NCBI GenBank assembly: GCA_965247565.1
Contig: CBDFHF010000003.1
Span: 1,984,001-2,048,000 of the forward strand
DNA from: CBDFHF01 sp965247565
GTDB taxonomy: Bacteria; Pseudomonadota; Gammaproteobacteria; Methylococcales; Methylomonadaceae
Direction of reading: 5' to 3'
Length of the DNA: 64,000 nucleotides
The position numbers and the translations under genes were made by a program. The notes under the pieces are model-generated. The model was given only the letters and a program-made list of their open reading frames with translations. It was not told the origin of the DNA and made no database searches. The number at the start of each line of letters is the position of its first letter. Positions within the stretch are counted from its first letter, which is position 1. Positions 53,434 through 62,487 of the stretch are shown piece after piece.

Positions 53434-54855
53434 TTGATTATGAATAATGTTGCAAGTATAAACATGTCCGCTGCGGCCGTTCCTGCTATGACATCAGATG
53501 GATTATCCCCAGCGCCTTTGTTGGTTGACGGCGCTGTGCCAGAAGGCTTTACGATGGCATTCGTTGCGCAACTTGATTTGCTAACTGAGCTAAATAGTCA
53601 GGCTGATTTACCGCAATCGGTAATATCTGAACCATTATTTAAGCCTGATGATAAGCAATTGATAACTAATGAATTAGCTGTCGGCAATGGGAGCGTACAA
53701 AATCTTGCCGCCTTACTTGGCAAGGACTTGCCGATGTCTTATAAAGCTACTGACGAATCAGAACCCGAGGCGCATTTGGCAGCGGTAACTGAGGCCATAA
53801 ATTACTTTGAGGCAGGTCAATCTAAAGCGGAAAAAAAGCCGCAAGCAGATATACCCGTAATCGAAACGACCACGGTTGATAAAGTTTATAATGATATAGA
53901 AAATCTAGTACAGCCTATTACAACGCCACTACAACTGCAGTCTGAGGCCGCAAGTGCAAGTGTTGATCGTGTCGAGGAATACCAGCAAGATGCGAAAGCG
54001 GATGAACAAAATAGTGTGGCGCTTACTGAGCAGTCGCCTGAAATTATAGCGGCTAGTGCCGCTCTATTGGCGCCATCCACGAGCACAGTCTCCTCGAAAG
54101 TGAAAACAGATAACACTTCATCACGCGCTCAGAGTGATAAGCCAATGTTAGCAACCATAAAAACACCCTCCCAAAACGCATCTGCAGTTAACATGGAGAG
54201 CGATAGCGCCGCGAGAAAAAGTAATACCACGCAATCGTCAATGACAACGGAGCAAAACGTTCAATGGCAGCCACTCTCCACTGAAAAAGCATCAACTGAT
54301 GGGCGCAGCGAATTTACGATGTTGGTGAGCGAGGACACCTCATTACCTAAACCAGCTGTTGAATTGGCAAAACTGGACAGGCTGTCAGTTAATAGGGAAG
54401 ACGTTCCGTCCATGACTAAACCATTAGGTCATCCAGATTGGGATGAGGATATGGGGCAGCGGATTTTGTGGATGCAGAGTAAATCAATATCTGCGGCGGA
54501 AATTAAGTTGAATCCGCCACATTTAGGGCCTATTACCGTTCGGATCGATATGAATCAGGATCAGGCCAGCGTGGCATTCAGTGCCCAGCATGGAGCGGCA
54601 AGAGAGGCCTTGGAAGCCGCCATTCCCAAATTGCGGGAAATGATGAGTTCGCAGAACTTAAATCTAGCAGATGTTGATGTTTCTCCATATGCACAGTCAA
54701 GCCACGGACAGTCTCAGTCGCAAAACTTTGCGCAAACGGCTAGGCATCAGCAGCAAAATGGCTCGATCTCTCATGGAGACGATATTGGTGTGAGTGGCGA
54801 AGGATCCGATAGTAAAGTTGTTATTAGTAAAGGCTTATTGAGCATGTATGCCTAG
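53434..54855 (+). CDS. fliK: Flagellar hook-length control protein FliK
   Basis: A 473-aa protein with a variable Ala/Ser/Thr/Gln-rich N-terminal two thirds and a conserved C-terminal domain (about residues 350-420: AEIKLNPPHLGPITVRIDMNQDQASVAF, then LEAAIPKLREMMSSQNLNLADVDV). It measures hook length and switches export specificity. A GGAG ribosome site precedes the ATG. fliL, fliM and fliN do not follow; ribosomal genes come next. Confidence 0.9.
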   Translation: MIMNNVASINMSAAAVPAMTSDGLSPAPLLVDGAVPEGFTMAFVAQLDLLTELNSQADLPQSVISEPLFKPDDKQLITNELAVGNGSVQNLAALLGKDLPMSYKATDESEPEAHLAAVTEAINYFEAGQSKAEKKPQADIPVIETTTVDKVYNDIENLVQPITTPLQLQSEAASASVDRVEEYQQDAKADEQNSVALTEQSPEIIAASAALLAPSTSTVSSKVKTDNTSSRAQSDKPMLATIKTPSQNASAVNMESDSAARKSNTTQSSMTTEQNVQWQPLSTEKASTDGRSEFTMLVSEDTSLPKPAVELAKLDRLSVNREDVPSMTKPLGHPDWDEDMGQRILWMQSKSISAAEIKLNPPHLGPITVRIDMNQDQASVAFSAQHGAAREALEAAIPKLREMMSSQNLNLADVDVSPYAQSSHGQSQSQNFAQTARHQQQNGSISHGDDIGVSGEGSDSKVVISKGLLSMYA

Positions 54856-54863
54856 CCAAGTTA

Positions 54864-54921
54864 TTGATATAGATCAAATCAATTATATTGTTCTTTTAAA
54901 TCAGTAAAATTAGCTTATAAT
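54864..54921 (+). promoter_or_regulatory. FNR-type box and promoter of rpsF operon
   Basis: TTGAT-ATAG-ATCAA at 54864-54877 is a perfect match to the FNR/ANR consensus TTGAT-N4-ATCAA. A TATAAT -10 lies at 54916-54921, so a start near 54928 would put the box about 57 bp upstream. The -35 region is weak (TTCTTT near 54891), as in activated promoters. Confidence 0.6.
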
Positions 54922-54933
54922 GCGCGGTTCATT

Positions 54934-54950
54934 GGGGCGATTTTAGCCCC
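54934..54950 (+). other. rpsF leader hairpin
   Basis: GGGGC (54934-54938) pairs with GCCCC (54946-54950) with a 7-nt loop, early in the 77-nt leader. The leader may carry an S6:S18-type autoregulatory site, but I cannot show it. Confidence 0.35.
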
Positions 54951-55004
54951 TCCTTGCTTTACCATCTTTTCAATGTTGGAAGGCGTTAACCGAAAGGAAA
55001 AAAT

Positions 55005-55469
55005 ATGCGGCATTATGAAATAATTTTTTTAGTCCATCCTGATCAAAGCTCTCAGGTTCCAGGCATGATCGAGCGTTACCGGTCAACTATAGAAGCTGCC
55101 TCCGGTGCGATTCACCGCTTGGAAGATTGGGGGCGTAGGCACTTGGCTTATCCTATTAATAAAATTCATAAAGCGCACTACGTGCTGATGAATATTGAGT
55201 GTGATCAAGCGACTTTAGCCGAGTTAGAAAGTGGTTTTCGTTTCAACGACGCTATTCTGCGTAGTATGACCTTGCTCCAAAAAGGCCCGATTACTGAGGT
55301 ATCTCCTATTGCTACTGCAACTGCTGAAGAAAATAAAGCAGCCGAATCAAGAGCAAAAGATGCAGCCGCCAGAGAGGCGTTAGCTGTGGCCGCGACTGAT
55401 AGTGATGAAGAGATTGATCTCGACGCAGATGAAGAAGACTTCGATCTTGATGACAACATTGCGGAATAA
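55005..55469 (+). CDS. rpsF: 30S ribosomal protein S6
   Basis: A 154-aa protein. The S6 core (MRHYEIIFLVHPDQSSQVPGMIERY, DWGRRHLAYPINKIHKAHYVLMNIEC) occupies about residues 1-100. A long Glu/Asp-rich tail (SDEEIDLDADEEDFDLDDN) follows, longer than in most S6 proteins but known as a feature modified by glutamate ligase in E. coli. It binds S18 in the small subunit. It is first gene of the rpsF-rpsR-DUF2232-rplI operon. Confidence 0.97.
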   Translation: MRHYEIIFLVHPDQSSQVPGMIERYRSTIEAASGAIHRLEDWGRRHLAYPINKIHKAHYVLMNIECDQATLAELESGFRFNDAILRSMTLLQKGPITEVSPIATATAEENKAAESRAKDAAAREALAVAATDSDEEIDLDADEEDFDLDDNIAE

Positions 55470-55503
55470 AACCTTTTAATTATTTGGATAACGGAGATTA
55501 CTA

Positions 55504-55731
55504 ATGGCACGTAACATACGACGGAAAAAAATCTGCAGATTCAGCGCAGAAGGCGGAACAGGAATTGATTACAAAGACCTGGATTTATTGAGCGATTATA
55601 TTACTGAGACTGGCAAAATTGTTCCCAGCCGTATCACTGGAACAAGCGCAAAGTATCAAAGACAGGTTTGTGTAGCAATTAAACGTGCTCGTTTTATTGC
55701 TCTGTTGCCTTTTTGCGACGCACATAAATAG
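55504..55731 (+). CDS. rpsR: 30S ribosomal protein S18
   Basis: A 75-aa S18 of normal length: RRKKICRFSAEG, then IDYKDLDLLSDYITETGKIVPSRITGTSAKYQRQ. It pairs with S6 in the platform of the small subunit. Its GGAG-type ribosome site lies in the 34-bp gap after rpsF. Confidence 0.97.
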   Translation: MARNIRRKKICRFSAEGGTGIDYKDLDLLSDYITETGKIVPSRITGTSAKYQRQVCVAIKRARFIALLPFCDAHK

Positions 55732-55750
55732 TTATATCTGAGGCGTTTCA

Positions 55751-56653
55751 GTGAGCTTTATAGCTGCTTACATCATGCAGGGACGTATGCAAGCCATGAT
55801 AGTGGCTTCTACGCTTGCTTTGCTGTCACTGATTATGCCCCCGATAAGCATCGTAAGTTCAGCATCTGTGGCTTTGGTTACACTAAGAAGAGGTGCTTTT
55901 GAAGGCTTCTACGTACTGGCTTTTTCATGTGCAGCCGCAGCATTGTTGGGTCTTGTTCTGCTAAACAACTATCAATTCGCGTTGCTTTATGGTGTAGTGT
56001 TGTGGTTGCCTGTTTGGGCAATCGCTATCATATTGAGGGAGACACGGCTTTTAACTTTGGCAATTCAGGCTGCAGTTTTGCTTGGTGTATTGGGTGTGGT
56101 CGGATTTTATCTTTATGATGCATCACCATCAGCGATGTGGAAAAGTGTGTTATCGCAGATGATTCCGGCTAATGTTCCGGTAGCTAATGCACAGCATACA
56201 GTGGATGTATTCTCACATTATATGACTGGCGTGGTCGCAGCAGGTACTGCATTCAGTTTGCTTTTTGGTCTTTTTTTAGGCCGGTGGTGGCAATCTGTGC
56301 TTTACAATCCTGGTGGCTTTAAACAGGAATATTTAGCGCTGTCTGCTTCACCAAAATTGGCAATTGGTAGTGTTCTAGTGGTTGTTATCGCATCGTTAAC
56401 TAAGGGTGTAGTATCTGAAGCCTCTTGGAACGTCACTATATTATTATTTGTGATGTATTTGTTTATTGGTACAGCAGTATTGCATTCAGTATTTGTCCCG
56501 ATGAGGCTAGGTCGATATATAGTGCCCATGTTCTATGTGACCATATTTTTGATACCACATGCCATGTTGCCGGTTGCTTTGGTTGGGTTGACTGATGCAT
56601 GGACGAACTTACGAAAAAAAAATTCGAATCAACACACGCCTGATGGCGTATAG
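55751..56653 (+). CDS. DUF2232 membrane protein
   Basis: A 300-aa integral membrane protein with about eight helices, starting at GTG. The family lies between rpsR and rplI in many gammaproteobacteria, as here, with 19 bp to rpsR and 37 bp to rplI. The function is unknown; topology and the GRWWQSVLYNPGGFKQEYLAL loop match the DUF2232 pattern. Confidence 0.87.
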   Translation: MSFIAAYIMQGRMQAMIVASTLALLSLIMPPISIVSSASVALVTLRRGAFEGFYVLAFSCAAAALLGLVLLNNYQFALLYGVVLWLPVWAIAIILRETRLLTLAIQAAVLLGVLGVVGFYLYDASPSAMWKSVLSQMIPANVPVANAQHTVDVFSHYMTGVVAAGTAFSLLFGLFLGRWWQSVLYNPGGFKQEYLALSASPKLAIGSVLVVVIASLTKGVVSEASWNVTILLFVMYLFIGTAVLHSVFVPMRLGRYIVPMFYVTIFLIPHAMLPVALVGLTDAWTNLRKKNSNQHTPDGV

Positions 56654-56690
56654 AGTCGGTTAAAAACCGAAAACATTGAGGTATTAAAAG

Positions 56691-57140
56691 ATGGAAGTGA
56701 TTCTTCTTGAAAAAATAGCAAATTTGGGTAACTTGGGCGATAAAGTAAGTATCAAGTCGGGTTATGGTAGAAACTATCTTGTTCCACAAGGTAAGGCAGT
56801 TCCTGCAACGGCGGCTAAAATTGCTGAATTTGAAGTGCGGCGCGCAGAACTTGAAAAAGCGGCGGCCGAAAAATTGAACGCTGCTCAAGCGCGTGCAAAT
56901 GCTTTAAGCAAGCTGAAAGTAGTAATAACTCATAAGGCGGGTGATGAAGGCAGGTTGTTTGGCTCCGTCGGAACTCACAATATTGCCGAAGCTTTTACCC
57001 AAGCGGGCGTTGCTGTTGAAAAACACGAAATTCGCTTGCCGCATGGCGCTATTCGTCATATTGGTGATTATGAGATCGATGTTAATTTTCATACTGATGT
57101 TATTGCAAAAGTCTCCATAAATATTGCTCCAGAAGCATAA
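56691..57140 (+). CDS. rplI: 50S ribosomal protein L9
   Basis: A 149-aa L9 of normal length: an N-terminal VILLEKIANLGNLGDKVSIKSGYGRNYLVPQGKA, a central helix rich in Ala, Lys and Glu, and a C-terminal domain with IRLPHGAIRHIGDYEIDVNFH. It is the last gene of the ribosomal operon and is followed by an intrinsic terminator. Confidence 0.97.
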   Translation: MEVILLEKIANLGNLGDKVSIKSGYGRNYLVPQGKAVPATAAKIAEFEVRRAELEKAAAEKLNAAQARANALSKLKVVITHKAGDEGRLFGSVGTHNIAEAFTQAGVAVEKHEIRLPHGAIRHIGDYEIDVNFHTDVIAKVSINIAPEA

Positions 57141-57154
57141 TTATCGAAGATGTC

Positions 57155-57199
57155 ATCGTAACCTGAGCTATCTCGTGGTAAAGGTTACGATAGTTTTTT
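57155..57199 (+). terminator. Intrinsic terminator after rplI
   Basis: ATCGTAACC (57155-57163) pairs with GGTTACGAT (57183-57191) and is followed by a run of Ts to 57199. It ends the rpsF operon 15 bp past the rplI stop. Confidence 0.8.
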
Positions 57200-57380
57200 A
57201 GCTTGATTATCTGTTTATTCGTTAATCTCCACCTAACTCTCGAGTACAAATTAGCTGCAGCATCTATCCGGTGGACATCATAGATATGAATAGTTTGTAG
57301 AATTTTTTGGGTTAATAAGCCGGAGTCAATCGCGCCATGCTCACTAACTGCCTGTAAATGTACTTGACTAAGGCAATGAC

Positions 57381-58661
57381 GTGATGAAAATCATTTACAC
57401 CAGCCTCTTCTACTTTTTAACACCTCTCATTGTATTACGTTTGTTTTGGAGAAGTGTTAAAGCTCCCGCATATCGGCAGCGTTGGCTCGAGCGATTTGGT
57501 TTTTATGACAATTTTGCAGAGCAAGATGTATGGTTTCATGCAGTATCGGTTGGTGAAGCGGAAGCATTATTTCCGTTAGTTATGCTGATCCAAAAGCAAC
57601 GCCCCCAGTTGCGCATACTCATCACCTGTACAACACCGACCGGTTCGGCACGAATTAAAGCTGTACTGCAAGATACGGTCTCTCACGTCTATTTACCTTA
57701 CGATATTCCTTGGGCGATTCATCGATTTTTTCAGTGTTTTAATCCTCGCATAGCGGTGATTATGGAAACTGAAATTTGGATTAATCTGTATGTTATTTGC
57801 GACCAAAACCATATCCCTCTGTATATTATCAATGCTCGATTGTCAGAAAAATCGGCGCAGGGCTACAGAAAAATTTCATCCCTTATCCGGCCTGCGTTAG
57901 CCCAAGTAAAGCTGATAGCCACCCAAACAAACGAAGATGCAGAGCGGTTTATTGCCATCGGTGCTGACGCCAAAAAAATTAAGACGCTAGGCAATATCAA
58001 ATTTGATGTTGAAATTCCACAGGCCATTATCGAACAAGGCTTAAGACTAAGGCAGGAGTTATTTAAGAATCGATTTGTTTGGTTGCTGGCCAGCACGCAC
58101 GAAGATGAAGAAGCTATTTTCTTAGAAATCTATCGTACACTTAAACAACACATTCCTGAGTTATTGTTGTTGATAGTGCCCAGGCATCCCGAGCGTTTTG
58201 CTGATGTACATAAATTGTGCCAACAACAGGGTTTGAGTGTTGTATTGCGAACATCAACTGAGGTTTGCAGCCAAGATACTAATGTGTATTTGGCAGACAC
58301 TATGGGCGAATTGAAAATGCTTTATGCTACTGCTGATGTCGCCTTTGTAGGTGGTAGCATGGTGCCCGTGGGAGGGCACAATATCCTGGAAGCGGCGGCT
58401 GTCGGCGTACCGGTAATGTTTGGGCCGTATATGGCAAACTTTAAAGAAATAGCCCGCAGCGTGCTGAGTTGGCAGGCGGCGGTGCAATGTCAAAATACAG
58501 AGGATATTGTTAAAACCCTTGTTGAATTATATCAACAGCCATCATACCGAAAGTCGTTAGTTGAGAAAGGCAGGGAGTTTTTGCTGAACAATCAGGGTGC
58601 CGTTGCTCGAATCTATGCTGTGCTTGATGAAAGTATCGCAAAGCTTAATTTCCGTTCTTAG
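57381..58661 (+). CDS. waaA: 3-deoxy-D-manno-octulosonic acid transferase WaaA
   Basis: A 426-aa GT30 enzyme with an N-terminal membrane anchor. RQRWLERFGFY, then VWFHAVSVGEAEALFPLV (the catalytic Glu), ITCTTPTGSARI and VGGSMVPVGGHNILEAAAVGVPVMFGPYMANFKEIA are WaaA/KdtA signatures. It adds Kdo to lipid A. The start is GTG 57381 or ATG 57384. Confidence 0.95.
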   Translation: MMKIIYTSLFYFLTPLIVLRLFWRSVKAPAYRQRWLERFGFYDNFAEQDVWFHAVSVGEAEALFPLVMLIQKQRPQLRILITCTTPTGSARIKAVLQDTVSHVYLPYDIPWAIHRFFQCFNPRIAVIMETEIWINLYVICDQNHIPLYIINARLSEKSAQGYRKISSLIRPALAQVKLIATQTNEDAERFIAIGADAKKIKTLGNIKFDVEIPQAIIEQGLRLRQELFKNRFVWLLASTHEDEEAIFLEIYRTLKQHIPELLLLIVPRHPERFADVHKLCQQQGLSVVLRTSTEVCSQDTNVYLADTMGELKMLYATADVAFVGGSMVPVGGHNILEAAAVGVPVMFGPYMANFKEIARSVLSWQAAVQCQNTEDIVKTLVELYQQPSYRKSLVEKGREFLLNNQGAVARIYAVLDESIAKLNFRS

Positions 58662-58731
58662 CGCGCCAGCAGGAAGCGCTGGTTTCTCAATAATATTCAA
58701 TATTAGTTGTTTCTTCTGCCACTATGATTAT

Positions 58732-60075
58732 ATGCAGACATTAGCCCACCGCGTTTTCCTACGATCAGCATGGTTTAAAGTGCATGTGTATTTAGCGCTA
58801 AGTATCGGTTTATTTTTGGCATTGATAGGGTTGACCGGCAGCTTGAGCATTTATCGTGAAGAAATCGATATATTCTTAAACCCCCAGTTAATGATTGAGC
58901 GGCCGCAGGGTAAATATCAATCATTAGACAAAATGATAGCCGCCGTAAAAGCTGTTCATCCTGATCGTTATGGAGTTTGGACTCTTGAAATGCCCAGAAT
59001 TTCAAGTGGTATGGTGACCGCTTGGTATGATAAGCCTCGAGAGACTTTTTTTGAGCTATATGCCCCATTGATGGTATCGGTTAATCCTTATACTGCCGAA
59101 GTGGTTGCCAGTCGATTTTGGGGGCAAACGGTCAGTACTTGGCTGCTGGATTTGCATACTCAGCTTCGATTTGGTCGTTGGGGTTGGAATGTTGTTGGAA
59201 TACTGGGTTTATTGCTAATTATATCCATTACTACTGGCTTTTATCTGTGGTGGCCTGGCTTAAATAGGATCTGGTCATCGATAATAGTTAGGTATCATGA
59301 CGGTATGATCCAATTAGTGTTTGATTTGCATCGCGTTATCGGTTTGTTGAGCACGCTGGCGTTGCTGCTGCTGGCTAGTACCGGTTTTCTGCTGAGCAAT
59401 CCTAGCGTATTGGAGGCTTTGTCTGGTGCGCCTGGCATGGTACACGGAGAAACTGGTCGCAATATAACTAGTACAGCCATTCCCAATAACCATCCAGCCA
59501 GCTTGGCAGCAGCCGCATTTGTGGCACAAGGCCCATATCCTCGCGCGCAACTTAGGCGTGTGAGTGTCCCCGTTGGAGACACTGGTATTTACCGTATTAA
59601 CCTACGTCAAACTAGTGAAATTAATAAACGCCATCCATTTACTACTGTTTGGGTAGATCGATGGAGCGGGCAGATAAAAGAAGTGCGCGATCCGACTCGA
59701 TTTTCGCAGTCAGAGACTTTCTCAACTTGGATTTGGCCTTTGCATACCGGCGAGGCATTAGGTGATGCCGGTCGATTCGTTTGGTTTTTGGCTGGGCAAA
59801 GTCTATTTCTACTTTATATCAGCGGATTGTTGCGTTGGCTCTACAAACGTGGCTTAGTTAAAGATCGAGATATAAATTTGAGTAGGTTGCGAGTCTATGT
59901 CTATGAGGTTGTAAAATTAGCTGGCCAATTAGGTATTCGCTTATTTAATATGGGTTGTCGATTGTTAAAAGCACTACGGCCCTATTTGTTTGCGGCCTAC
60001 ACACATTTGCTTTTCTGGTTACACGGCTTATGGTTAAAACGGGTAGAGCAGCATAGACGAATAGATAAAAAATAA
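58732..60075 (+). CDS. PepSY-domain inner-membrane protein
   Basis: A 447-aa PepSY-associated membrane protein with a first helix (VYLALSIGLFLALIGLTGSL), two more around WNVVGILGLLLIISITTGFYLWWPG and VFDLHRVIGLLSTLALLLLASTGFLLS, and a late one near VWFLAGQSLFLLYISGLLRW. Periplasmic parts lie between. The family is linked to siderophore or iron reduction, and conserved His (LHR, LHT) may bind heme. The start is ATG 58732, not the GTG-like start 135 bp earlier that would overlap waaA. It forms no clear operon. Confidence 0.85.
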   Translation: MQTLAHRVFLRSAWFKVHVYLALSIGLFLALIGLTGSLSIYREEIDIFLNPQLMIERPQGKYQSLDKMIAAVKAVHPDRYGVWTLEMPRISSGMVTAWYDKPRETFFELYAPLMVSVNPYTAEVVASRFWGQTVSTWLLDLHTQLRFGRWGWNVVGILGLLLIISITTGFYLWWPGLNRIWSSIIVRYHDGMIQLVFDLHRVIGLLSTLALLLLASTGFLLSNPSVLEALSGAPGMVHGETGRNITSTAIPNNHPASLAAAAFVAQGPYPRAQLRRVSVPVGDTGIYRINLRQTSEINKRHPFTTVWVDRWSGQIKEVRDPTRFSQSETFSTWIWPLHTGEALGDAGRFVWFLAGQSLFLLYISGLLRWLYKRGLVKDRDINLSRLRVYVYEVVKLAGQLGIRLFNMGCRLLKALRPYLFAAYTHLLFWLHGLWLKRVEQHRRIDKK

Positions 60076-60169
60076 TCGTCCATAGGGGTGGGGGTGGCAA
60101 ATCTACTGCGAATAACTAAATAGGTTCCGCGTTAAGTGGCTCGAAACGAGAATTTTATAGGAACAAAAG

Positions 60170-61654
60170 GTGGATAAAATTCAACTACTTTATGTGCAAA
60201 ATATCGTTATTAGAAAAAAACGCTTACTGGAGCAAACTGTGTCTTTTTATCTGCGTGTACACAGTCTTAACTATAACAAGCAGGTTGATGTCATATGGGC
60301 AGGCCGCGATGGTGTGTGGCAAGTGTTACCGGCAAATTTCCATCATAAGCTAGATGATAACGAATTTTGGTATGTACAAGTCAGCTTTCAAGGCGCTATG
60401 GCTGAATTGCCGGGCGATATTCAATTCGGCTTACGCTATCGAGTAATTGGTCTGGAGTATTGGGATAACCGAAACGGTGATAGCTACTACAGTCTTGCTA
60501 ATTCAGGTATTCAGCTGGCGCACACTCATCCTGTATTGAATATTCATTTTAGGGAATTTATCGTTGATCAACAAAACGACCTACCGATTACAGTGGCGGT
60601 TGATAAATCGATTCAAGCTAGAAAAGTCACTGTTGTTTGGACTACAGACGATTGGCAGCATAGCCATCAGACCGCATGTCACCAAAAGAAACAAACTAAC
60701 TCGTCGCGTCAGCAAAGCGCGCAAATTTGGACAGCAAATATTAAGGTCGATCAGGCGTTTCGCTTGCAATACTGTTTATGCTGCGAGTCGAAACAGCAGC
60801 AGTTTTGGGATAATCATTACGGTAAAAATTACTGTGCCAGCCGTAAGCCATTAAAAATCATGATTCTTAATCTGCATTGCTATCAGGAGGACAATCAGGG
60901 CTATAAATTATCGCAGATTGCCAAAGCCATAAACGAGCAGGATATAGATATTATTTGTCTTCAAGAAGTTGCTGAAAATTGGAATGATGGTCAGGGGGAC
61001 TGGTCCTCCAATTCGGCAAAAATAATCCGTGATCAGTTACATGAATCCTATCAGCTTTTCACGGATTGGTCACATTTAGGTTTTGATAAATACCGCGAGG
61101 GTGTAGCTATTTTAAGTCGGTTTCCGATGATGAAGAAAGAGTCCCAATACGTATCAAATAGTCAGGATATATATAGCATTCATTCTAGGAAAGTAGTGTT
61201 AGCGCAGGTACGTGTGCCGGGATTTGGCTTAATTAATGTATTTTCTGCTCATTTAAGCTGGTGGGAAGATGGTTTTGTTGAGCAATTCGAGCGTTTAAGT
61301 TGTTGGGCGGCAGATAGGCATGGCAAATCAGTACAAGCGACTTTGCTGTGCGGAGATTTTAATATCGAGACGGGATCTAATGGCTACGGCGTGGTGTTGA
61401 AAGCCGGTGAATATGAGGATCAGTTCCTAGAGGCAAATGCACATGGCGTATTTGAAAAAATATTTAAAGTGCGTGACTCGCATTGGCAGCATTACTTAAG
61501 TGGTGATTATCGGATTGATTATATATTTATGAATAAAGCCAGTACCATGAAGGTTGTGTCTGCAATGGTATTATTTACTGAGCACGATTATGGCAGAGTA
61601 TCGGATCACTGCGGTTACATGATGGCATTTGAACCTAAGCTGTGGATAACATAA
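60170..61654 (+). CDS. Two CBM21-like modules fused to EEP nuclease/phosphatase
   Basis: The 494-aa protein starts at GTG 60170, with AGGA upstream. Residues 1-110 and about 125-225 are two CBM21-like modules, each ending in a YWDNRNGDSY (97-106) or FWDNHYGKNY (212-221) motif like the WDNNxGxNY of glycogen-binding CBM21 domains. Residues 228-494 are an endonuclease/exonuclease/phosphatase domain with ILNLHCYQ, ICLQEVAENW, LCGDFNIE and SDHCGYMM, holding the usual metal and catalytic Asn, Glu, Asp and His. No signal peptide, so cytoplasmic. It may act on a phosphorylated polysaccharide such as glycogen; this is inference. CBM21 is mainly eukaryotic. Confidence 0.75.
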   Translation: MDKIQLLYVQNIVIRKKRLLEQTVSFYLRVHSLNYNKQVDVIWAGRDGVWQVLPANFHHKLDDNEFWYVQVSFQGAMAELPGDIQFGLRYRVIGLEYWDNRNGDSYYSLANSGIQLAHTHPVLNIHFREFIVDQQNDLPITVAVDKSIQARKVTVVWTTDDWQHSHQTACHQKKQTNSSRQQSAQIWTANIKVDQAFRLQYCLCCESKQQQFWDNHYGKNYCASRKPLKIMILNLHCYQEDNQGYKLSQIAKAINEQDIDIICLQEVAENWNDGQGDWSSNSAKIIRDQLHESYQLFTDWSHLGFDKYREGVAILSRFPMMKKESQYVSNSQDIYSIHSRKVVLAQVRVPGFGLINVFSAHLSWWEDGFVEQFERLSCWAADRHGKSVQATLLCGDFNIETGSNGYGVVLKAGEYEDQFLEANAHGVFEKIFKVRDSHWQHYLSGDYRIDYIFMNKASTMKVVSAMVLFTEHDYGRVSDHCGYMMAFEPKLWIT

Positions 61655-61721
61655 CGACAATATGCCGAAATGGTTTTGATGTTTTCGTGGTATCAAAGGA
61701 TTAGTTTGAGGGGGTGTCTAT

Positions 61722-61750
61722 GCGGACGCGCTGCAAAGCGTTGCGTCCGC
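61722..61750. terminator. Hairpin between convergent EEP and EexN genes
   Basis: GCGGACGC (61722-61729) is the exact reverse complement of GCGTCCGC (61743-61750). There is no long T-run on either side, so it is a possible bidirectional terminator or a repeat. Confidence 0.5.
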
Positions 61751-61760
61751 TGTGTGGCGT

Positions 61761-62027
61761 TTATCTTCGCCCGGGGCCGCCTGCAAAGCTTAATTGTAAG
61801 GCTTGCAACGAATTGAGACAGTTTGGAGTAGACTGAATGACTGGGTTGTCGTGGCATTCCTTATTTTGGTCACGGGCTTCTTTAGCATTTGCAACATACC
61901 AAGCAACGGATTTTTCTTCCGTATTTCTGGTATCTCTATTGGTGTTTTCGGCATTAGTAGTTTTAAATGCAGCGACTAAGATTGTTAACGTACTAATGAT
62001 AATCAATACTGAACTATTTTTTTTCAT
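61761..62027 (-). CDS. EexN-like small exported protein
   Basis: An 88-aa protein with a signal peptide (ending TTNA) and a C-terminal motif SVAWYVANAKEARDQNKECH, then CLNSLQALQLSF. The W-Y...C...C-x-N spacing resembles EexN lipoproteins of conjugative plasmids, but there is no lipobox Cys and no conjugation gene nearby. An AGGAGA site 7 bp before ATG 62027 supports the shorter start. It lies beside the rRNA operon. Confidence 0.6.
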   Translation of the reverse strand: MKKNSSVLIIISTLTILVAAFKTTNAENTNRDTRNTEEKSVAWYVANAKEARDQNKECHDNPVIQSTPNCLNSLQALQLSFAGGPGRR

Positions 62028-62282
62028 GACTAAATCTCCTGGAGGGTTTGAAGGGAGGCTCATAAAATCAGTTATGAGCTGTGTCGAGTCTAGCAGACGT
62101 GGTTAACTTAAAAAATGTGGTTGATTGTCGCGCGGCAAATTGTCGCGACTAAGTTGCATATATGCATATTCGTACGCTTAGGTCATAGAGGACGTATATT
62201 TTTTTGACTAGGTGTTTAATAGCATTATAATAAGGGGGTTAGGTAAACGAAGTGATGTTGATGCCACGGTATTAAAAAAGGA

Positions 62283-62310
62283 TTGACGGGAGAGGAAAAG
62301 ACTGTAGAAT
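62283..62310 (+). promoter_or_regulatory. rRNA operon promoter
   Basis: TTGACG (62283-62288) and TAGAAT (62305-62310) are separated by 16 bp. It lies about 178 bp before the mature 16S 5' end, suitable for an rrn leader. Confidence 0.7.
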
Positions 62311-62339
62311 AGTTTAGCTCAACACGGCGAAAGTCGTAA

Positions 62340-62352
62340 GCTCTTTAACAAT
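62340..62352 (+). promoter_or_regulatory. rrn boxA antitermination site
   Basis: GCTCTTTAACAAT matches the boxA of bacterial rRNA leaders, where NusB/NusE bind. It is placed 30 bp after the -10 element. Confidence 0.85.
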
Positions 62353-62487
62353 ATGATCAAAATAATTTGTGTGGGTGCTTGTGGTAGCGATGTTTGCTCT
62401 GTGAGCAAAATATTGACTATTACAATTCAATTTAATTGTGTAGTTAAGCCAAGATGGGCCACTTATCTTAAAGTGGCAAACTGATTT

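Larger units (their letters stand above)
62028..62487. other. rRNA operon upstream region
   Basis: No gene is seen. It holds the divergent promoter zone of the EexN-like gene and the rrn promoter and leader, described separately. Confidence 0.7.
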
